From the NCBI RefSeq assembly GCF_019038395.1, contig NZ_JAGFXZ010000026.1, positions 1 through 43,725 on the forward strand: a stretch of 43,725 nt of DNA, in the 5' to 3' direction. Under the pieces are notes generated by a model. It was not told the origin of the DNA. It saw nothing but the letters and a program-made list of their open reading frames with translations, and did not search any database. Shown here one piece after another: positions 9,036 through 17,304 of this stretch. The stretch is from Acinetobacter sp. BY419. GTDB lineage: Bacteria > Pseudomonadota > Gammaproteobacteria > Pseudomonadales > Moraxellaceae. The position numbers and the translations under genes are program-made. Every line of letters begins with the position of its first letter. Positions within the stretch are counted from its first letter, which is position 1.

Positions 9036-9944
9036 ATGTTTCAGACGATCTTCACAGTACTATTCCCGCTGATTGGATTGATCAGCTTTGGCTATCTGCT
9101 TAAGCGTAGGCAATGGTTGAGTGATGATTTCTGGCGTGGGGCAGAAAATCTAAATTATTATGTGCTGTTTCCGGTGATGCTGTTTTTAAATCTGGCGGTA
9201 GCCAAGATTGAAATGGAGGTGATCCGGGAAGTTGTTCTGGTGGTTTTTAGCCTCATGCCTGTGGTCAGTATAGCCTTATATGTCCTGAGAAAAGTTTATC
9301 AGATTGGCTATGCGCGCTTCGGGGTCTACGTACAGGCGCTGCTACGCTTTAATACTTATATTGGACTGGCAGCAGTCAATGCCTTGTTTCATCAGCAGGG
9401 CATGACCATTTTCGCCGTAGTCATGGTTTTATGTATTCCACTGGTCAATATCTTATCCGTATTATCATTTACCCGTAGCCATGATATGCAGATCATCAAA
9501 CTTCTCACTGATCTGTTAAAAAACCCCCTAATTTTAGGCTGTATTGTGGGTGGATTATTTAATCTTTCAGGCTTATCACTTTGGACTGGATTTGAGCTAT
9601 ATCTAAAGCAGATTGCCTTATGCAGTTTGCCGCTCGGTCTGATGTGTGTCGGAGCTGCCTTACAGTTTCAGGGTTTTCAGCGAGATATTTGGCCATTGAG
9701 TCTGGCGACCTTTGGGCGTTTGTTAGGTATGCCGTTGGCTGCATACTTTGTTTGCCAATTGTTTAATACTGACACATTAACCACGCAGGTACTGATACTG
9801 TTTTTTGCCCTGCCAACAGCTTCGGCCTCCTATGTGCTTACTCGTGTATATGGAGGGGACAGTCAGTTCATGGCCAATATTATTAGTATGCAAACGGTCG
9901 TTGCTGCAGGGTCTTTGATGCTCATTCTTTCCTGGTTGATTTAA
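9036..9944 (+). CDS. AEC (auxin efflux carrier) family transporter
   Basis: A roughly 302-residue membrane protein with about ten hydrophobic segments in the two-times-five arrangement of AEC permeases, which export small organic anions such as malate or malonate in some bacteria. It opens with FQTIFTVLFPLIGLISFGYL and KRRQWLSDDFW, a familiar AEC start. The central part NPLILGCIVGGLFNLSG and the C-terminal FFALPTASASYVLTRVYGGD are typical: the latter holds the conserved ALPTA-SA motif. The start is uncertain: ATG 9036 follows ATGAG, while ATG 9024 adds four residues. The substrate is not known. It is monocistronic. Confidence 0.85.
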   Translation: MFQTIFTVLFPLIGLISFGYLLKRRQWLSDDFWRGAENLNYYVLFPVMLFLNLAVAKIEMEVIREVVLVVFSLMPVVSIALYVLRKVYQIGYARFGVYVQALLRFNTYIGLAAVNALFHQQGMTIFAVVMVLCIPLVNILSVLSFTRSHDMQIIKLLTDLLKNPLILGCIVGGLFNLSGLSLWTGFELYLKQIALCSLPLGLMCVGAALQFQGFQRDIWPLSLATFGRLLGMPLAAYFVCQLFNTDTLTTQVLILFFALPTASASYVLTRVYGGDSQFMANIISMQTVVAAGSLMLILSWLI

Positions 9945-10249
9945 TTTCAGTACTTTTAAAAATCAGGGATATAGATGAGCCGACACTTTGATTTAATATA
10001 ATTTTTATAAGTATTCTAAGCAAATAAGTGTTTTCAGCACTATTGCTAATGCGCGCTATCTGGCGACAATATTTAAAGAAATAAAGCATATCAAGTAGAA
10101 AGATAAAAAATCTTAAAATTTATTTGAAAGGAGCAAGACTTTTCTCTCGTTTTCTTGAAATCAGTATTTTCTTAAATCATGTGAATTAACATAAATAAAA
10201 AACTGTAGCTATGAATAAGATGGTATAAAAATTGCTCATGATAATAAAA
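9945..10249. other. Intergenic region upstream of the glycine riboswitch
   Basis: About 305 bp, AT-rich, with no convincing ORF. It must hold the promoter of the riboswitch transcript. A TATAAA at 10224-10229 is a plausible -10 element, about 25 bp before the first aptamer, but its -35 match is poor. Confidence 0.4.
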
Positions 10250-10440
10250 CATTATTGCAGGAGAGAAATGCTTCTGCATTCGCCGAAGGAGCAAGTTCCC
10301 AGGAAACTCTCAGGCAAAAGGACTGTGATAATGGATAAAGACTCTGGAGAGAAGTGTTCAATCACTCACCGAAGGGGAAGGTGGCCGCATTGATGTGCAA
10401 TGTATCTACCGAAGCTCTCAGGTACACATGACAGATGGGA
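10250..10440 (+). promoter_or_regulatory. Tandem glycine riboswitch (gcvT type)
   Basis: Two consecutive glycine aptamers are readable. The first runs about 10259-10346, with GGAGAGA, CGCCGAAGGAGCAA, CTCTCAGGCAAAAGGACTG and the closing ACTCTGGAGAG. The second runs about 10347-10438, with CACCGAAGGGGAAGG, CGAAGCTCTCAGGTA and CACATGACAGATGGG. The conserved CCGAAGG and CUCAGG cores are present in both. The array ends about 30 nt before the ATG of the DadA-like gene (10471). No terminator follows, so control probably works at translation initiation or by stabilising the SD region (AAGGAGG at 10459-10465). The usual outcome in this class is that glycine switches the gene on. Confidence 0.93.
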
Positions 10441-10470
10441 AAAGACATCAATACAATCAAGGAGGTGTCT

Positions 10471-11715
10471 ATGCGTCATGTCGTGGTGATTGGGGCCGGT
10501 ATTACCGGAGTAACCACAGCTTATGAGCTGGCTTTATCAGGGTATCAGGTGACAGTGGTTGATCGGCATCTATATCCGGCAATGGAGACATCTTTCGCCA
10601 ACGGCGGCCAGCTTTCTGCCTGTAATGCCGAAGTATGGAACCAGAAAGCGACAGTACTTAAAGGCATCAAATGGATGTCACAAAAAACCGCACCACTTTT
10701 GCTCAATCCTTCTTTTAGTGTGCATAAATACAGTTGGCTGATGGAATTTCTGGGAAATATCAAACATTATGAAGCCAATACCCGAGAGACGGTGCGTTTG
10801 GCTTTACTGGCCAAAGCCCGTTTGTATGAAATAGCCCAAACAGAACATATTGATTTCAATCTGGAAAAACGTGGCATTTTACATTTTTATCATACCAAGA
10901 CTGATTATGATGTTGCGATTAAAGTCAATGATCTGTTGTGCAGCGGTGGCCTGGAGCGAAATGCGATTTCCAATGCAGAAATCAAGCAGATCGAACCTGC
11001 ATTAACGGGTGATTATTATGCAGGATTTTATTGTCAGAGTGATGCTACCGGAGATATTCATAAATTTAGCACCGGGCTGGCCAAAGCCTGCATGCAAAAA
11101 GGCGTGAAATTTGAATTTGGTCAAGATGTTTTCGCTGTCGATCATCAGGCTCAGAATATTCGGGTGAAATGCAAACCTAGTATTGAAAATATGCATAGCT
11201 CTAAAGATGACATTCTAGAAATTGATGCGGATGCCATTGTCGTATGTGCAGGGGTGGGCAGTTATCAATTAGCCGAGATTCTTGGTGAGCGGGTCAATGT
11301 ATATCCGGTCAAAGGCTATTCGATTACAGTTCAACTGAATGATGAGCAGAGTCAAAATGACGCACCGTGGGTGAGTCTGCTGGATGAAAGCGCCAAAATT
11401 GTCTTGTCACGTTTAGGGAAGGATCGTTTACGTGTGGCAGGCACAGCCGAGTTTAATGGCTATAACCGGGATATTCGTGCCGACCGGATTCAGCCACTGA
11501 TTGACTGGACTAATCGTAATTTTGACCTGTGTACCGAGCATGTGGTGCCGTGGGCAGGCTTACGTCCCATGATGCCAAATATGATGCCTGTGGTGCGCCG
11601 TGGCAAACATGAACGGGTATTTTACAATACCGGGCATGGTCATCTGGGCTGGACTTTGTCAGCTGCAACTGCCGCGATGATCAGTCAGAAAATTGCTCAA
11701 TACTATCCTACGTAA
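10471..11715 (+). CDS. DadA-like D-amino acid dehydrogenase under glycine control
   Basis: A 414-residue FAD-dependent amino acid dehydrogenase of the DadA/DAO fold. The Rossmann motif VVVIGAGITGVTTAYELA (residues 4-21), ETSFANGGQLS (DadA hallmark) and the C-terminal TGHGHLGWTLSAATAAMIS are all present. DadA oxidises D-alanine and other D-amino acids to keto acids on the inner face of the membrane; some relatives oxidise glycine. The ATG at 10471 follows AAGGAGGTGTCT and is preferred over ATG 10435, which lies inside the second riboswitch aptamer. The riboswitch points to a role in clearing excess glycine, giving glyoxylate and ammonia, but that is inference. Terminated at 11721-11742. Confidence 0.88.
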   Translation: MRHVVVIGAGITGVTTAYELALSGYQVTVVDRHLYPAMETSFANGGQLSACNAEVWNQKATVLKGIKWMSQKTAPLLLNPSFSVHKYSWLMEFLGNIKHYEANTRETVRLALLAKARLYEIAQTEHIDFNLEKRGILHFYHTKTDYDVAIKVNDLLCSGGLERNAISNAEIKQIEPALTGDYYAGFYCQSDATGDIHKFSTGLAKACMQKGVKFEFGQDVFAVDHQAQNIRVKCKPSIENMHSSKDDILEIDADAIVVCAGVGSYQLAEILGERVNVYPVKGYSITVQLNDEQSQNDAPWVSLLDESAKIVLSRLGKDRLRVAGTAEFNGYNRDIRADRIQPLIDWTNRNFDLCTEHVVPWAGLRPMMPNMMPVVRRGKHERVFYNTGHGHLGWTLSAATAAMISQKIAQYYPT

Positions 11716-11720
11716 ATTGA

Positions 11721-11742
11721 TAGCCCGCATTCGGGCTATTTT
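11721..11742 (+). terminator. Terminator after the DadA-like gene
   Basis: TAGCCCG-CATT-CGGGCTA hairpin followed by TTTT, 6 bp past the stop codon. Confidence 0.85.
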
Positions 11743-11796
11743 AAAATCAAAATTCTTATTTTAAATACCGGAAAATTATACTATTTTTAAATTAAA

Positions 11797-12450
11797 TCAA
11801 TCATATAAACGATATATTCCCGTAAACCGCTCACAACCTTTTTGCTGGCTGCTGACGGTCAGAATCGCTTTGCTATAGTGAAACTCATAGCGACAGTCAT
11901 TTTCGTTATCGGTGATCTGGTTTTTTGCCTCTGGCGTGGTATAGGCTAAAAATGGAACGGTCTGTGTTTCAGCCCGGTTATTGGGATTGCGATAGGCCAG
12001 ACCTTCAATTTTGATCCGGTCTTTGGTCAGCTGATGAATCTTGAGATGTACAGGCGGTTTGGCAATTTGACCCTGTTCAAACTTAATATAATGTTGGGTC
12101 AGACTTTGATTCAATGAAATATAGACATTTAAATCATCTAAACGCCACTCAAACTGCTGTTTAAAACAGTCTAGCGTTTTGCATTGCTGTAAACGGTTCG
12201 CCCACAATTGTTGGGTGTCTTGCAATAAGCGCAAAGGCGCATCAGTAATTAGAAAAGCAGTAAAGTATTGGTCAGCCAGTTTTTCACGAGACTCTGCCAG
12301 CGAGGCTGAGCAGACTTTCTTCATGGCAGCCGTTTTTTTGCTGTCGTTGCTACAGTCCAGTGTGATCGCTGAGCTACCCGTAGAAATCATCCCCAGACCG
12401 AGCATCAGGCCAATTATTTTCACCATATTTATATCAGTTTTCAGTAGCAT
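11797..12450 (-). CDS. Secreted hypothetical protein with LprI-like N-part
   Basis: A 217-residue exported protein. A Sec signal (VKIIGLMLGLGMISTGSSA, cleavage before ITLDC) comes first; the ATG at 12426 gives the neatest signal peptide, ATG 12450 adds eight residues. The mature N-half, with LDCSNDSKKTAAMKKVCSASLAESREKL and LWANRLQQCKTLDCFKQQF (split here by residues 30-110), has paired Cys and the helical pattern of LprI/DUF1311-like domains. The C-half is beta-rich, with CRYEFHYSKAILTVSSQQKG and CERFTGIYRLYD. Function unknown; periplasmic location likely. It is transcribed away from ispF, sharing a 100-bp divergent spacer. Probably an Acinetobacter-restricted family. Confidence 0.7.
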   Translation of the reverse strand: MLLKTDINMVKIIGLMLGLGMISTGSSAITLDCSNDSKKTAAMKKVCSASLAESREKLADQYFTAFLITDAPLRLLQDTQQLWANRLQQCKTLDCFKQQFEWRLDDLNVYISLNQSLTQHYIKFEQGQIAKPPVHLKIHQLTKDRIKIEGLAYRNPNNRAETQTVPFLAYTTPEAKNQITDNENDCRYEFHYSKAILTVSSQQKGCERFTGIYRLYD

Positions 12451-12551
12451 GATCGCTTATACTTTCACTGTGTTACGCTTGGTCTAACTATAGCGAAATA
12501 GAAAGCAAGTGTACAAGAATTTCAATGGGCTATTTCTAAAGGATGTATAAG

Positions 12552-13040
12552 GTGATTGCACAAATTCGTATTGGCCAGGGGCTGGATGTGCATGCATTTG
12601 AAGAAGGTGATTTTGTCACTTTGGCAGGCATTCAAATTCCGCATACCCACGGTCTGAAAGCGCATTCGGATGGTGATGTGATTCTGCATGCACTCTGTGA
12701 TGCTTTGCTGGGTGCATTGGCGCTCGGAGATATTGGCCAGCATTTTCCGGATACAGATCCTGAGTTTAAAGGTGCAGATAGCCGGATACTGCTCAAGCAT
12801 GTCTATCAATTGATTCTGGATCGTGGTTATCACCTGAATAATGCCGATATTACCGTAGCCTGTGAACGGCCAAAACTGGCTAAACATAATCTGGCAATGC
12901 GTCAAAGTATTGCAGATGTTCTAAATGTTGATGTGACTCAAATCAGTATTAAAGCCACGACCACTGAACAGTTAGGTTTTACCGGCCGTCAGGAAGGGAT
13001 TATGTCCATGGCAACCGTGCTGTTGAGTCATAGCAAATAA
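12552..13040 (+). CDS. ispF: 2-C-methyl-D-erythritol 2,4-cyclodiphosphate synthase
   Basis: IspF, the fifth enzyme of the non-mevalonate (MEP) isoprenoid pathway; it cyclises CDP-ME 2-phosphate and releases CMP. It is a 162-residue protein matching the family length. Metal ligands are seen in [10 protein letters not shown] (D, H) and in [30 protein letters not shown] and [16 protein letters not shown] are also signatures. The ATG at 12543 sits directly on the AAAGG ribosome site, whereas GTG 12552 has 9-nt spacing from it and gives the usual N-terminus [10 protein letters not shown], so I chose GTG. It converges with the phosphatase-like gene: only 2 bp separate the stop codons. Confidence 0.95.
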   Translation: MIAQIRIGQGLDVHAFEEGDFVTLAGIQIPHTHGLKAHSDGDVILHALCDALLGALALGDIGQHFPDTDPEFKGADSRILLKHVYQLILDRGYHLNNADITVACERPKLAKHNLAMRQSIADVLNVDVTQISIKATTTEQLGFTGRQEGIMSMATVLLSHSK

Positions 13041-13042
13041 GA

Positions 13043-13567
13043 TCAGGCAAAATAATTCGGATTAATCAGGGAAAGTTCCAGTTCCTGAGTTGCTTTACGG
13101 CCTTGTAGCTGCAGAGCAACTGCGTGCATTAATCCGGTCCAGGTTTCATTCGGTTCCCAGATTTTATGTAAGTGCTCTTGTGCATGAGGCAGTTCAATAT
13201 CCATATAATATTGGCGATATAGATACATCAAACAGCTGACATGGTAATTTTTCGAACAATGTACCCAAACCATTTGCTCTTTTACCAGATGATCGATCAG
13301 GTCCAGTACCAGCAGACACTGATTGTCTGAAGGCGTTTCCCAGGAAATTGGAACCTGGATATAGTTTAGTCCCAGCTCAAGGCAAATTTTATCTTCATGC
13401 GGCAGGTACTGTTCGCTATCGGTTAATGCCACATTGATGACTGTAGATACACCATATTCTTTCATCAGCTGCAATTGTGCAGTAGTCAGTTGACCGGAGC
13501 TAAACAGATGCTCATGGATGAACTGAAAATTATCAATCTGGCTTAATGCCGTTTCCATATCATTCAT
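13043..13567 (-). CDS. Protein tyrosine phosphatase-like protein, degenerate active site
   Basis: A 174-residue protein of the short dual-specificity phosphatase-like group (LTTAQLQLMKEYGVSTVINVAL, then VHCSKNYHVSCLMYLYRQYY). Relatives have HCxxNxRVS in the P-loop; here the Arg is His (codon CAT, one transition from CGT), so the phosphate-binding residue is missing while the Cys remains. It may be a binding protein rather than an enzyme. Cytosolic, no signal. It lies downstream of DAHP synthase 1 on the same strand, but a strong hairpin at 13595-13621 separates them, so expression may be independent or reduced. It overlaps no other gene. Confidence 0.7.
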   Translation of the reverse strand: MNDMETALSQIDNFQFIHEHLFSSGQLTTAQLQLMKEYGVSTVINVALTDSEQYLPHEDKICLELGLNYIQVPISWETPSDNQCLLVLDLIDHLVKEQMVWVHCSKNYHVSCLMYLYRQYYMDIELPHAQEHLHKIWEPNETWTGLMHAVALQLQGRKATQELELSLINPNYFA

Positions 13568-13594
13568 CAGATAAAATTTCCTTATTCAGAAATG

Positions 13595-13621
13595 CAAACG
13601 CCATCTTAGCGATGGCGTTTG
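13595..13621 (-). terminator. Hairpin ending the DAHP synthase 1 transcript
   Basis: A perfect 11-bp stem, CAAACGCCATC (13595-13605) with GATGGCGTTTG (13611-13621), has a five-base loop. It lies 10 bp after the stop of the minus-strand DAHP synthase gene and before the phosphatase-like gene. The trailing T content is modest. Confidence 0.75.
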
Positions 13622-13630
13622 TCAGATCGT

Positions 13631-14743
13631 TTAACGATTAGGTAAAACGTCTTTCAATGCCTCATGCATGTCGAGTAAGACTTTTTCAGTCGTCTCCCAG
13701 TCGATACAACCATCCGTGACTGATTGACCATATTCCAGATCATCAAGGTTTGTAGGAATGTCCTGACGACCACCCTTGAGATGACTTTCTACCATAATAC
13801 CAACAATTGACTTGTTTCCATCAATAATTTGTTCTGAAATGTTTTTAAGTACAAGTGGTTGCAGGTACGGGTCTTTATTTGAGTTAGCATGGCTGGCATC
13901 AATCATGATCTTGTTGCTGACTTTGGCTTTAGCCAGTGCAGCTTCTGCATCTGCTACCGAGCCTGAATCATAGTTTGGCTTGCCATTACCGCCACGCAGT
14001 ACCACATGGGCATACGGGTTACCCGAAGTACGAATGACAGCTACCTGACCCTGATCATTCAGACCCAGGAAGCTGTGACCATGTTTCACGGATTGCATTG
14101 CATTGGTTGCAACCGTTAAACCGCCGTCAGTACCATTTTTAAAGCCAACTGGTGACGAAAGGCCTGAAGACATTTCGCGGTGTGTCTGGCTCTCGGTAGT
14201 ACGTGCACCAATGGCTGACCATGAAATCAGGTCTTGATAATACTGCGGAGAGTTTGGATCAAGCGCCTCTGTAGCACATGGTAAACCCATTTCATTCAAT
14301 TCAAGTAACAGTTTGCGACCAATACGCAGACCTTTTTCGATATTGAATGAATCATTCATATCCGGATCATTGATCAGGCCTTTCCAGCCCACTGTAGTAC
14401 GTGGTTTTTCAAAATAAACACGCATCACGATATATAAGCTGTCTTTGACTTTTTCGCTTAACACTTTTAAACGTTCAGCATATTCGTGTGCAGCCGCCGG
14501 ATCATGGATAGAACATGGACCGATCACAACGAACAGGCGTTTGTCTTTACCATCCAGAATATTACGAATCGTTTCACGACCATGCAGTACGGTTTGATAA
14601 GCAGTTTCAGTCAACGGTAACTCTGCTTTAAGCTCAGCAGGGGTTACAAGAGGAATCATGCTGTGGATATTCACGTCATCAATATCTGATGCTGAAATGG
14701 GATTTGACTGTTGTGTATTCATTGCCGTCACTGGTTCGATCAT
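13631..14743 (-). CDS. aroG: 3-deoxy-7-phosphoheptulonate synthase, class I (copy 1)
   Basis: DAHP synthase joins phosphoenolpyruvate and erythrose-4-phosphate, the entry step of aromatic amino acid synthesis. This 370-residue class I (AroG/F/H-type) enzyme shows VIGPCSIHDPAAAHEYAERL, YFEKPRTTVGWKGLINDPD, AIGARTTESQTHREMSS, FKNGTDGGLTVATNAM, MIDASHANSNKDP and YGQSVTDGCIDW, which cover PEP, E4P and metal sites. The N-terminus (about 40 residues) is where feedback inhibitors act in this class; the inhibitor cannot be read off. Start ATG 14743 or ATG 14722. A second copy lies at 41262-42314 with quite different upstream control. No leader peptide was found for this copy. Confidence 0.95.
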   Translation of the reverse strand: MIEPVTAMNTQQSNPISASDIDDVNIHSMIPLVTPAELKAELPLTETAYQTVLHGRETIRNILDGKDKRLFVVIGPCSIHDPAAAHEYAERLKVLSEKVKDSLYIVMRVYFEKPRTTVGWKGLINDPDMNDSFNIEKGLRIGRKLLLELNEMGLPCATEALDPNSPQYYQDLISWSAIGARTTESQTHREMSSGLSSPVGFKNGTDGGLTVATNAMQSVKHGHSFLGLNDQGQVAVIRTSGNPYAHVVLRGGNGKPNYDSGSVADAEAALAKAKVSNKIMIDASHANSNKDPYLQPLVLKNISEQIIDGNKSIVGIMVESHLKGGRQDIPTNLDDLEYGQSVTDGCIDWETTEKVLLDMHEALKDVLPNR

Positions 14744-14849
14744 ACAAAAGGTTGTTTAATAGCCCGAATATAACATGAATGATGCGTCACTTTGTTATAA
14801 AAAAGATGAATATTTCTTTGAAAAAAAAGTGATGAATCGGATAGTTAAC

Positions 14850-15740
14850 TTAAACGGACTGGGAATTTTGGCTTATGATTATCATTGCTGTTTCAGCTGA
14901 TTGAACCAGTTTTGATTTCACCGGATTAATCATGAAATTCACGCCCAGTGCAAACAGGGTGATGCCTAAGATTTTGCGGATAAGTTTTTCCGGCATACGT
15001 GAACTGAGCAAAGTACCAACAATAATAGCCGGAATAGAACCTACCAATAACCAGAAGAGCAGCATGAAATCGACGTTGCCTGAAGACATATGCCCCAGAC
15101 CTGCAACCAGGGTCAGTAAGACCGCATGCACAACATCAGAGCCAATGATACGAATCATTGGCAGATTCGGGAACATCACCACAAGTGCCATGATGCCAAA
15201 TGCGCCGGCCCCCACTGAAGAAAGCGTGACAAATATACCTAAGATAATCCCCATAATAATGATGGCTACACGCTTTTCCTTGGCTTGTAGCTTCACTTTT
15301 TCCAGATCCTGAGTCATATCTGGCAGTTCTTGTTTTCTGTGTTTGTTAAAAAGAGTTTCGATCTGGGTGCGAAACAGAATAGACAAGCCGGTGATAGTCA
15401 GCATAAAGCCTAACACCATGGTCAGGACAGTCTTGTAATACGTGGATTGGCTCAGAAAGTTATCAAGTACCCAATGTGTCGCCAAAGAAGCAGGGATACT
15501 GCCAACGGCCAGCCAGATCACAATCGGCCAGACAATATTCATTTTTTTGGCATGCACAAAAGAGCCGCAGAATTTTGAAATCGCAGCATAGAGAAGATCA
15601 GTACCAATCGCAATGTGGGGTTCAATCCGGAATAAACTGATGAGAATCGGCGTCATTAATGAACCGCCACCCACACCGGTTACCCCCACACAGAAACCAA
15701 CCAACACACCTGCTAAAATAAACTCAATCGGACCGAACAT
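14850..15740 (-). CDS. Sulfite exporter TauE/SafE family permease
   Basis: A 296-residue inner-membrane protein with about eight hydrophobic helices. The repeated TauE motif is visible at the N-terminus (GVLVGFCVGVTGVGGGSLMTPILI, seen here as GVTGVGGGSLMTP) and again midway (SSVGAGAFGIMALVVMFP). A charged cytoplasmic loop (RTQIETLFNKHRKQELPDM, about residues 123-141) links the halves. Family members export sulfite, sulfoacetate or other small anions; the substrate here is unknown. The next gene upstream on the other strand is lpxB, 391 bp away. It precedes DAHP synthase 1 on the same strand with a 106-bp spacer, so co-transcription is possible but not obvious. Confidence 0.85.
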   Translation of the reverse strand: MFGPIEFILAGVLVGFCVGVTGVGGGSLMTPILISLFRIEPHIAIGTDLLYAAISKFCGSFVHAKKMNIVWPIVIWLAVGSIPASLATHWVLDNFLSQSTYYKTVLTMVLGFMLTITGLSILFRTQIETLFNKHRKQELPDMTQDLEKVKLQAKEKRVAIIIMGIILGIFVTLSSVGAGAFGIMALVVMFPNLPMIRIIGSDVVHAVLLTLVAGLGHMSSGNVDFMLLFWLLVGSIPAIIVGTLLSSRMPEKLIRKILGITLFALGVNFMINPVKSKLVQSAETAMIIISQNSQSV

Positions 15741-16131
15741 GCATATATGCCAAAATCAAAAAACGTGCATATCTTATGACTTTTGGATATAAGTAGTTGT
15801 CTTGATTATTGATTTGCTTATGCATAAAACAGATAAAGCAATGCAATTTATATTCGATGATGTTTCAAGTTTTTTTAACTTTACTGTGTATGGAACACTG
15901 GTGTGATTATTTGTTTGAAAGGTCTGATTTGTTCTATTCAGGCTTAGTATGGTGTTGCTGAAAACCTCTATTCATTTCATGGCATTATGCAAGAGCAATA
16001 ATCGACTAAGTCATTCTAAACGGTGAGTTTCTTGAAATTAGAAGATACTCAAGCTTATTCCGGAATAGGTAAACGTTTATGTTAGAATCCCGATTCAATG
16101 AACTTCCATGCAGATCTGAGAGGAAACCCAC
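15741..16131. other. Divergent intergenic region, TauE permease / lpxB
   Basis: 391 bp with promoters for both directions presumed but not clearly matched. I see no ORF, RNA gene or strong inverted repeat. An SD (GAGAGGA at 16118-16124) serves the TTG start of lpxB. Confidence 0.4.
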
Positions 16132-17304
16132 TTGCTAAATCGAAAACTTAAAATCGGAATCGTGGTCGGTGAGGTCTCTGGAGATACGCTTGGCGCAACA
16201 TTGATTCGCCGTTTTCGTGAGCAAGGTGTTGATGCCGAATTTGAAGGTATTGGTGGTCCACAAATGATCGCGGAAGGCTTTAAAAGCTATTATCCGATGG
16301 ATATTTTGTCGGTTATGGGCATTGTCGAAGTCTTAAAAGATATTAAAAAACTCTTTGCCGTACGGGATGGCCTAGTAGAGACCTGGAGCAAAGATCCGGT
16401 TGATATTTTTATCGGCATTGACGCACCTGATTTTAACTTGCGCTTATCGAAAACCATTAAACAAAAACAGTTGCCGATAAAAACCGTGCAATATGTTAGT
16501 CCTTCAGTCTGGGCATGGCGTCAGGGTCGTGTGCATGGCATTAAAGCCAGTATTGATCTGGTGCTCTGTCTATTTCCCTTTGAAAAAGCCTTCTTTAAGC
16601 AATGGGATGTGCCAGCAGCTTTCGTTGGACATCCTCTAGCCAGTCAGTTGCCGCTTGAAAATCCAATTCTGGAGGCCAAAACAGAATTAGGCCTGGATCC
16701 AAATCAGAAACATATTGCATTACTGCCGGGAAGTCGCCGTGGTGAAATTGAACGTTTAGGGCCTTTAGTTTTAGATGCAGCCAATATTCTGCATCAAAAA
16801 TATCCGGAATATACCTTTCTGATTCCTGCAATTAATGAGGCACGTAAACAGCAAATCGAAAGTTTACTGGCCACTTATCCTGAAAGCTTGAAAGCCCAGA
16901 TTCGTCTGATGGAAAATACCAGCTCCGAGTCAAAAATTGGCCGTCAGGTGATGAATGCGTCCAATATTATTGCACTGGCTTCGGGAACTGCGACGCTTGA
17001 GGCAATGTTGTTGCATCGTCCGATGGTGACTTTTTATAAATTGCACTGGCTGACTTATCATATTGCCAAATTGCTGGTCAAAATCCCTTATTTCTCCTTG
17101 CCGAATATTATTGCCGGCAAAAAAGTGATTCAGGAACTGATCCAGTTTGATGCTACCCCTGAAAATCTGGCTGTCGAAATTGAAAAACTGATGGATATTG
17201 AAGCGGCGCAGATTCAGGTCATGCAGCACATTACCATGCATAAGCAGCTATTGTCTGGCAATAGCGAAGATGCAGTCAAAGCCGTATTGGCTTTAGTCGA
17301 GTAA
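16132..17304 (+). CDS. lpxB: Lipid-A-disaccharide synthase
   Basis: LpxB condenses UDP-2,3-diacylglucosamine with lipid X to form the tetraacyl disaccharide of lipid A, at the inner face of the inner membrane. The 390-residue protein has the GT19 features: IGIVVGEVSGDTLGATLI near the start, IGIDAPDFNLRL, YVSPSVWAWRQGRV, FVGHPLASQLP, LLPGSRRGEIERLGP and ASGTATLEAMLLHRPMV. The only suitable start is TTG 16132, with AGAGG about 8 nt upstream; upstream ATGs are out of frame or run into a stop. It stands apart from the usual lpxD-fabZ-lpxA cluster. Its last 12 bases overlap the end of the convergent alkR gene. Confidence 0.95.
   Translation: MLNRKLKIGIVVGEVSGDTLGATLIRRFREQGVDAEFEGIGGPQMIAEGFKSYYPMDILSVMGIVEVLKDIKKLFAVRDGLVETWSKDPVDIFIGIDAPDFNLRLSKTIKQKQLPIKTVQYVSPSVWAWRQGRVHGIKASIDLVLCLFPFEKAFFKQWDVPAAFVGHPLASQLPLENPILEAKTELGLDPNQKHIALLPGSRRGEIERLGPLVLDAANILHQKYPEYTFLIPAINEARKQQIESLLATYPESLKAQIRLMENTSSESKIGRQVMNASNIIALASGTATLEAMLLHRPMVTFYKLHWLTYHIAKLLVKIPYFSLPNIIAGKKVIQELIQFDATPENLAVEIEKLMDIEAAQIQVMQHITMHKQLLSGNSEDAVKAVLALVE

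Noticed and set aside
10183..10210. AATTAACATAA resembling a XerD arm near the glycine riboswitch
   Set aside because: After the 6-bp centre the second arm does not match any XerC arm (no TTATACGAAA), so it is chance AT-rich sequence.
10435..10470. Earlier ATG for the DadA-like gene
   Set aside because: It lies inside the second riboswitch aptamer and lacks a ribosome site; ATG 10471 has AAGGAGG and begins the FAD motif directly.
12543..12551. ATG start of ispF
   Set aside because: No room for a ribosome site (AAAGG touches the ATG); GTG 12552 is spaced correctly and gives the usual N-terminus.
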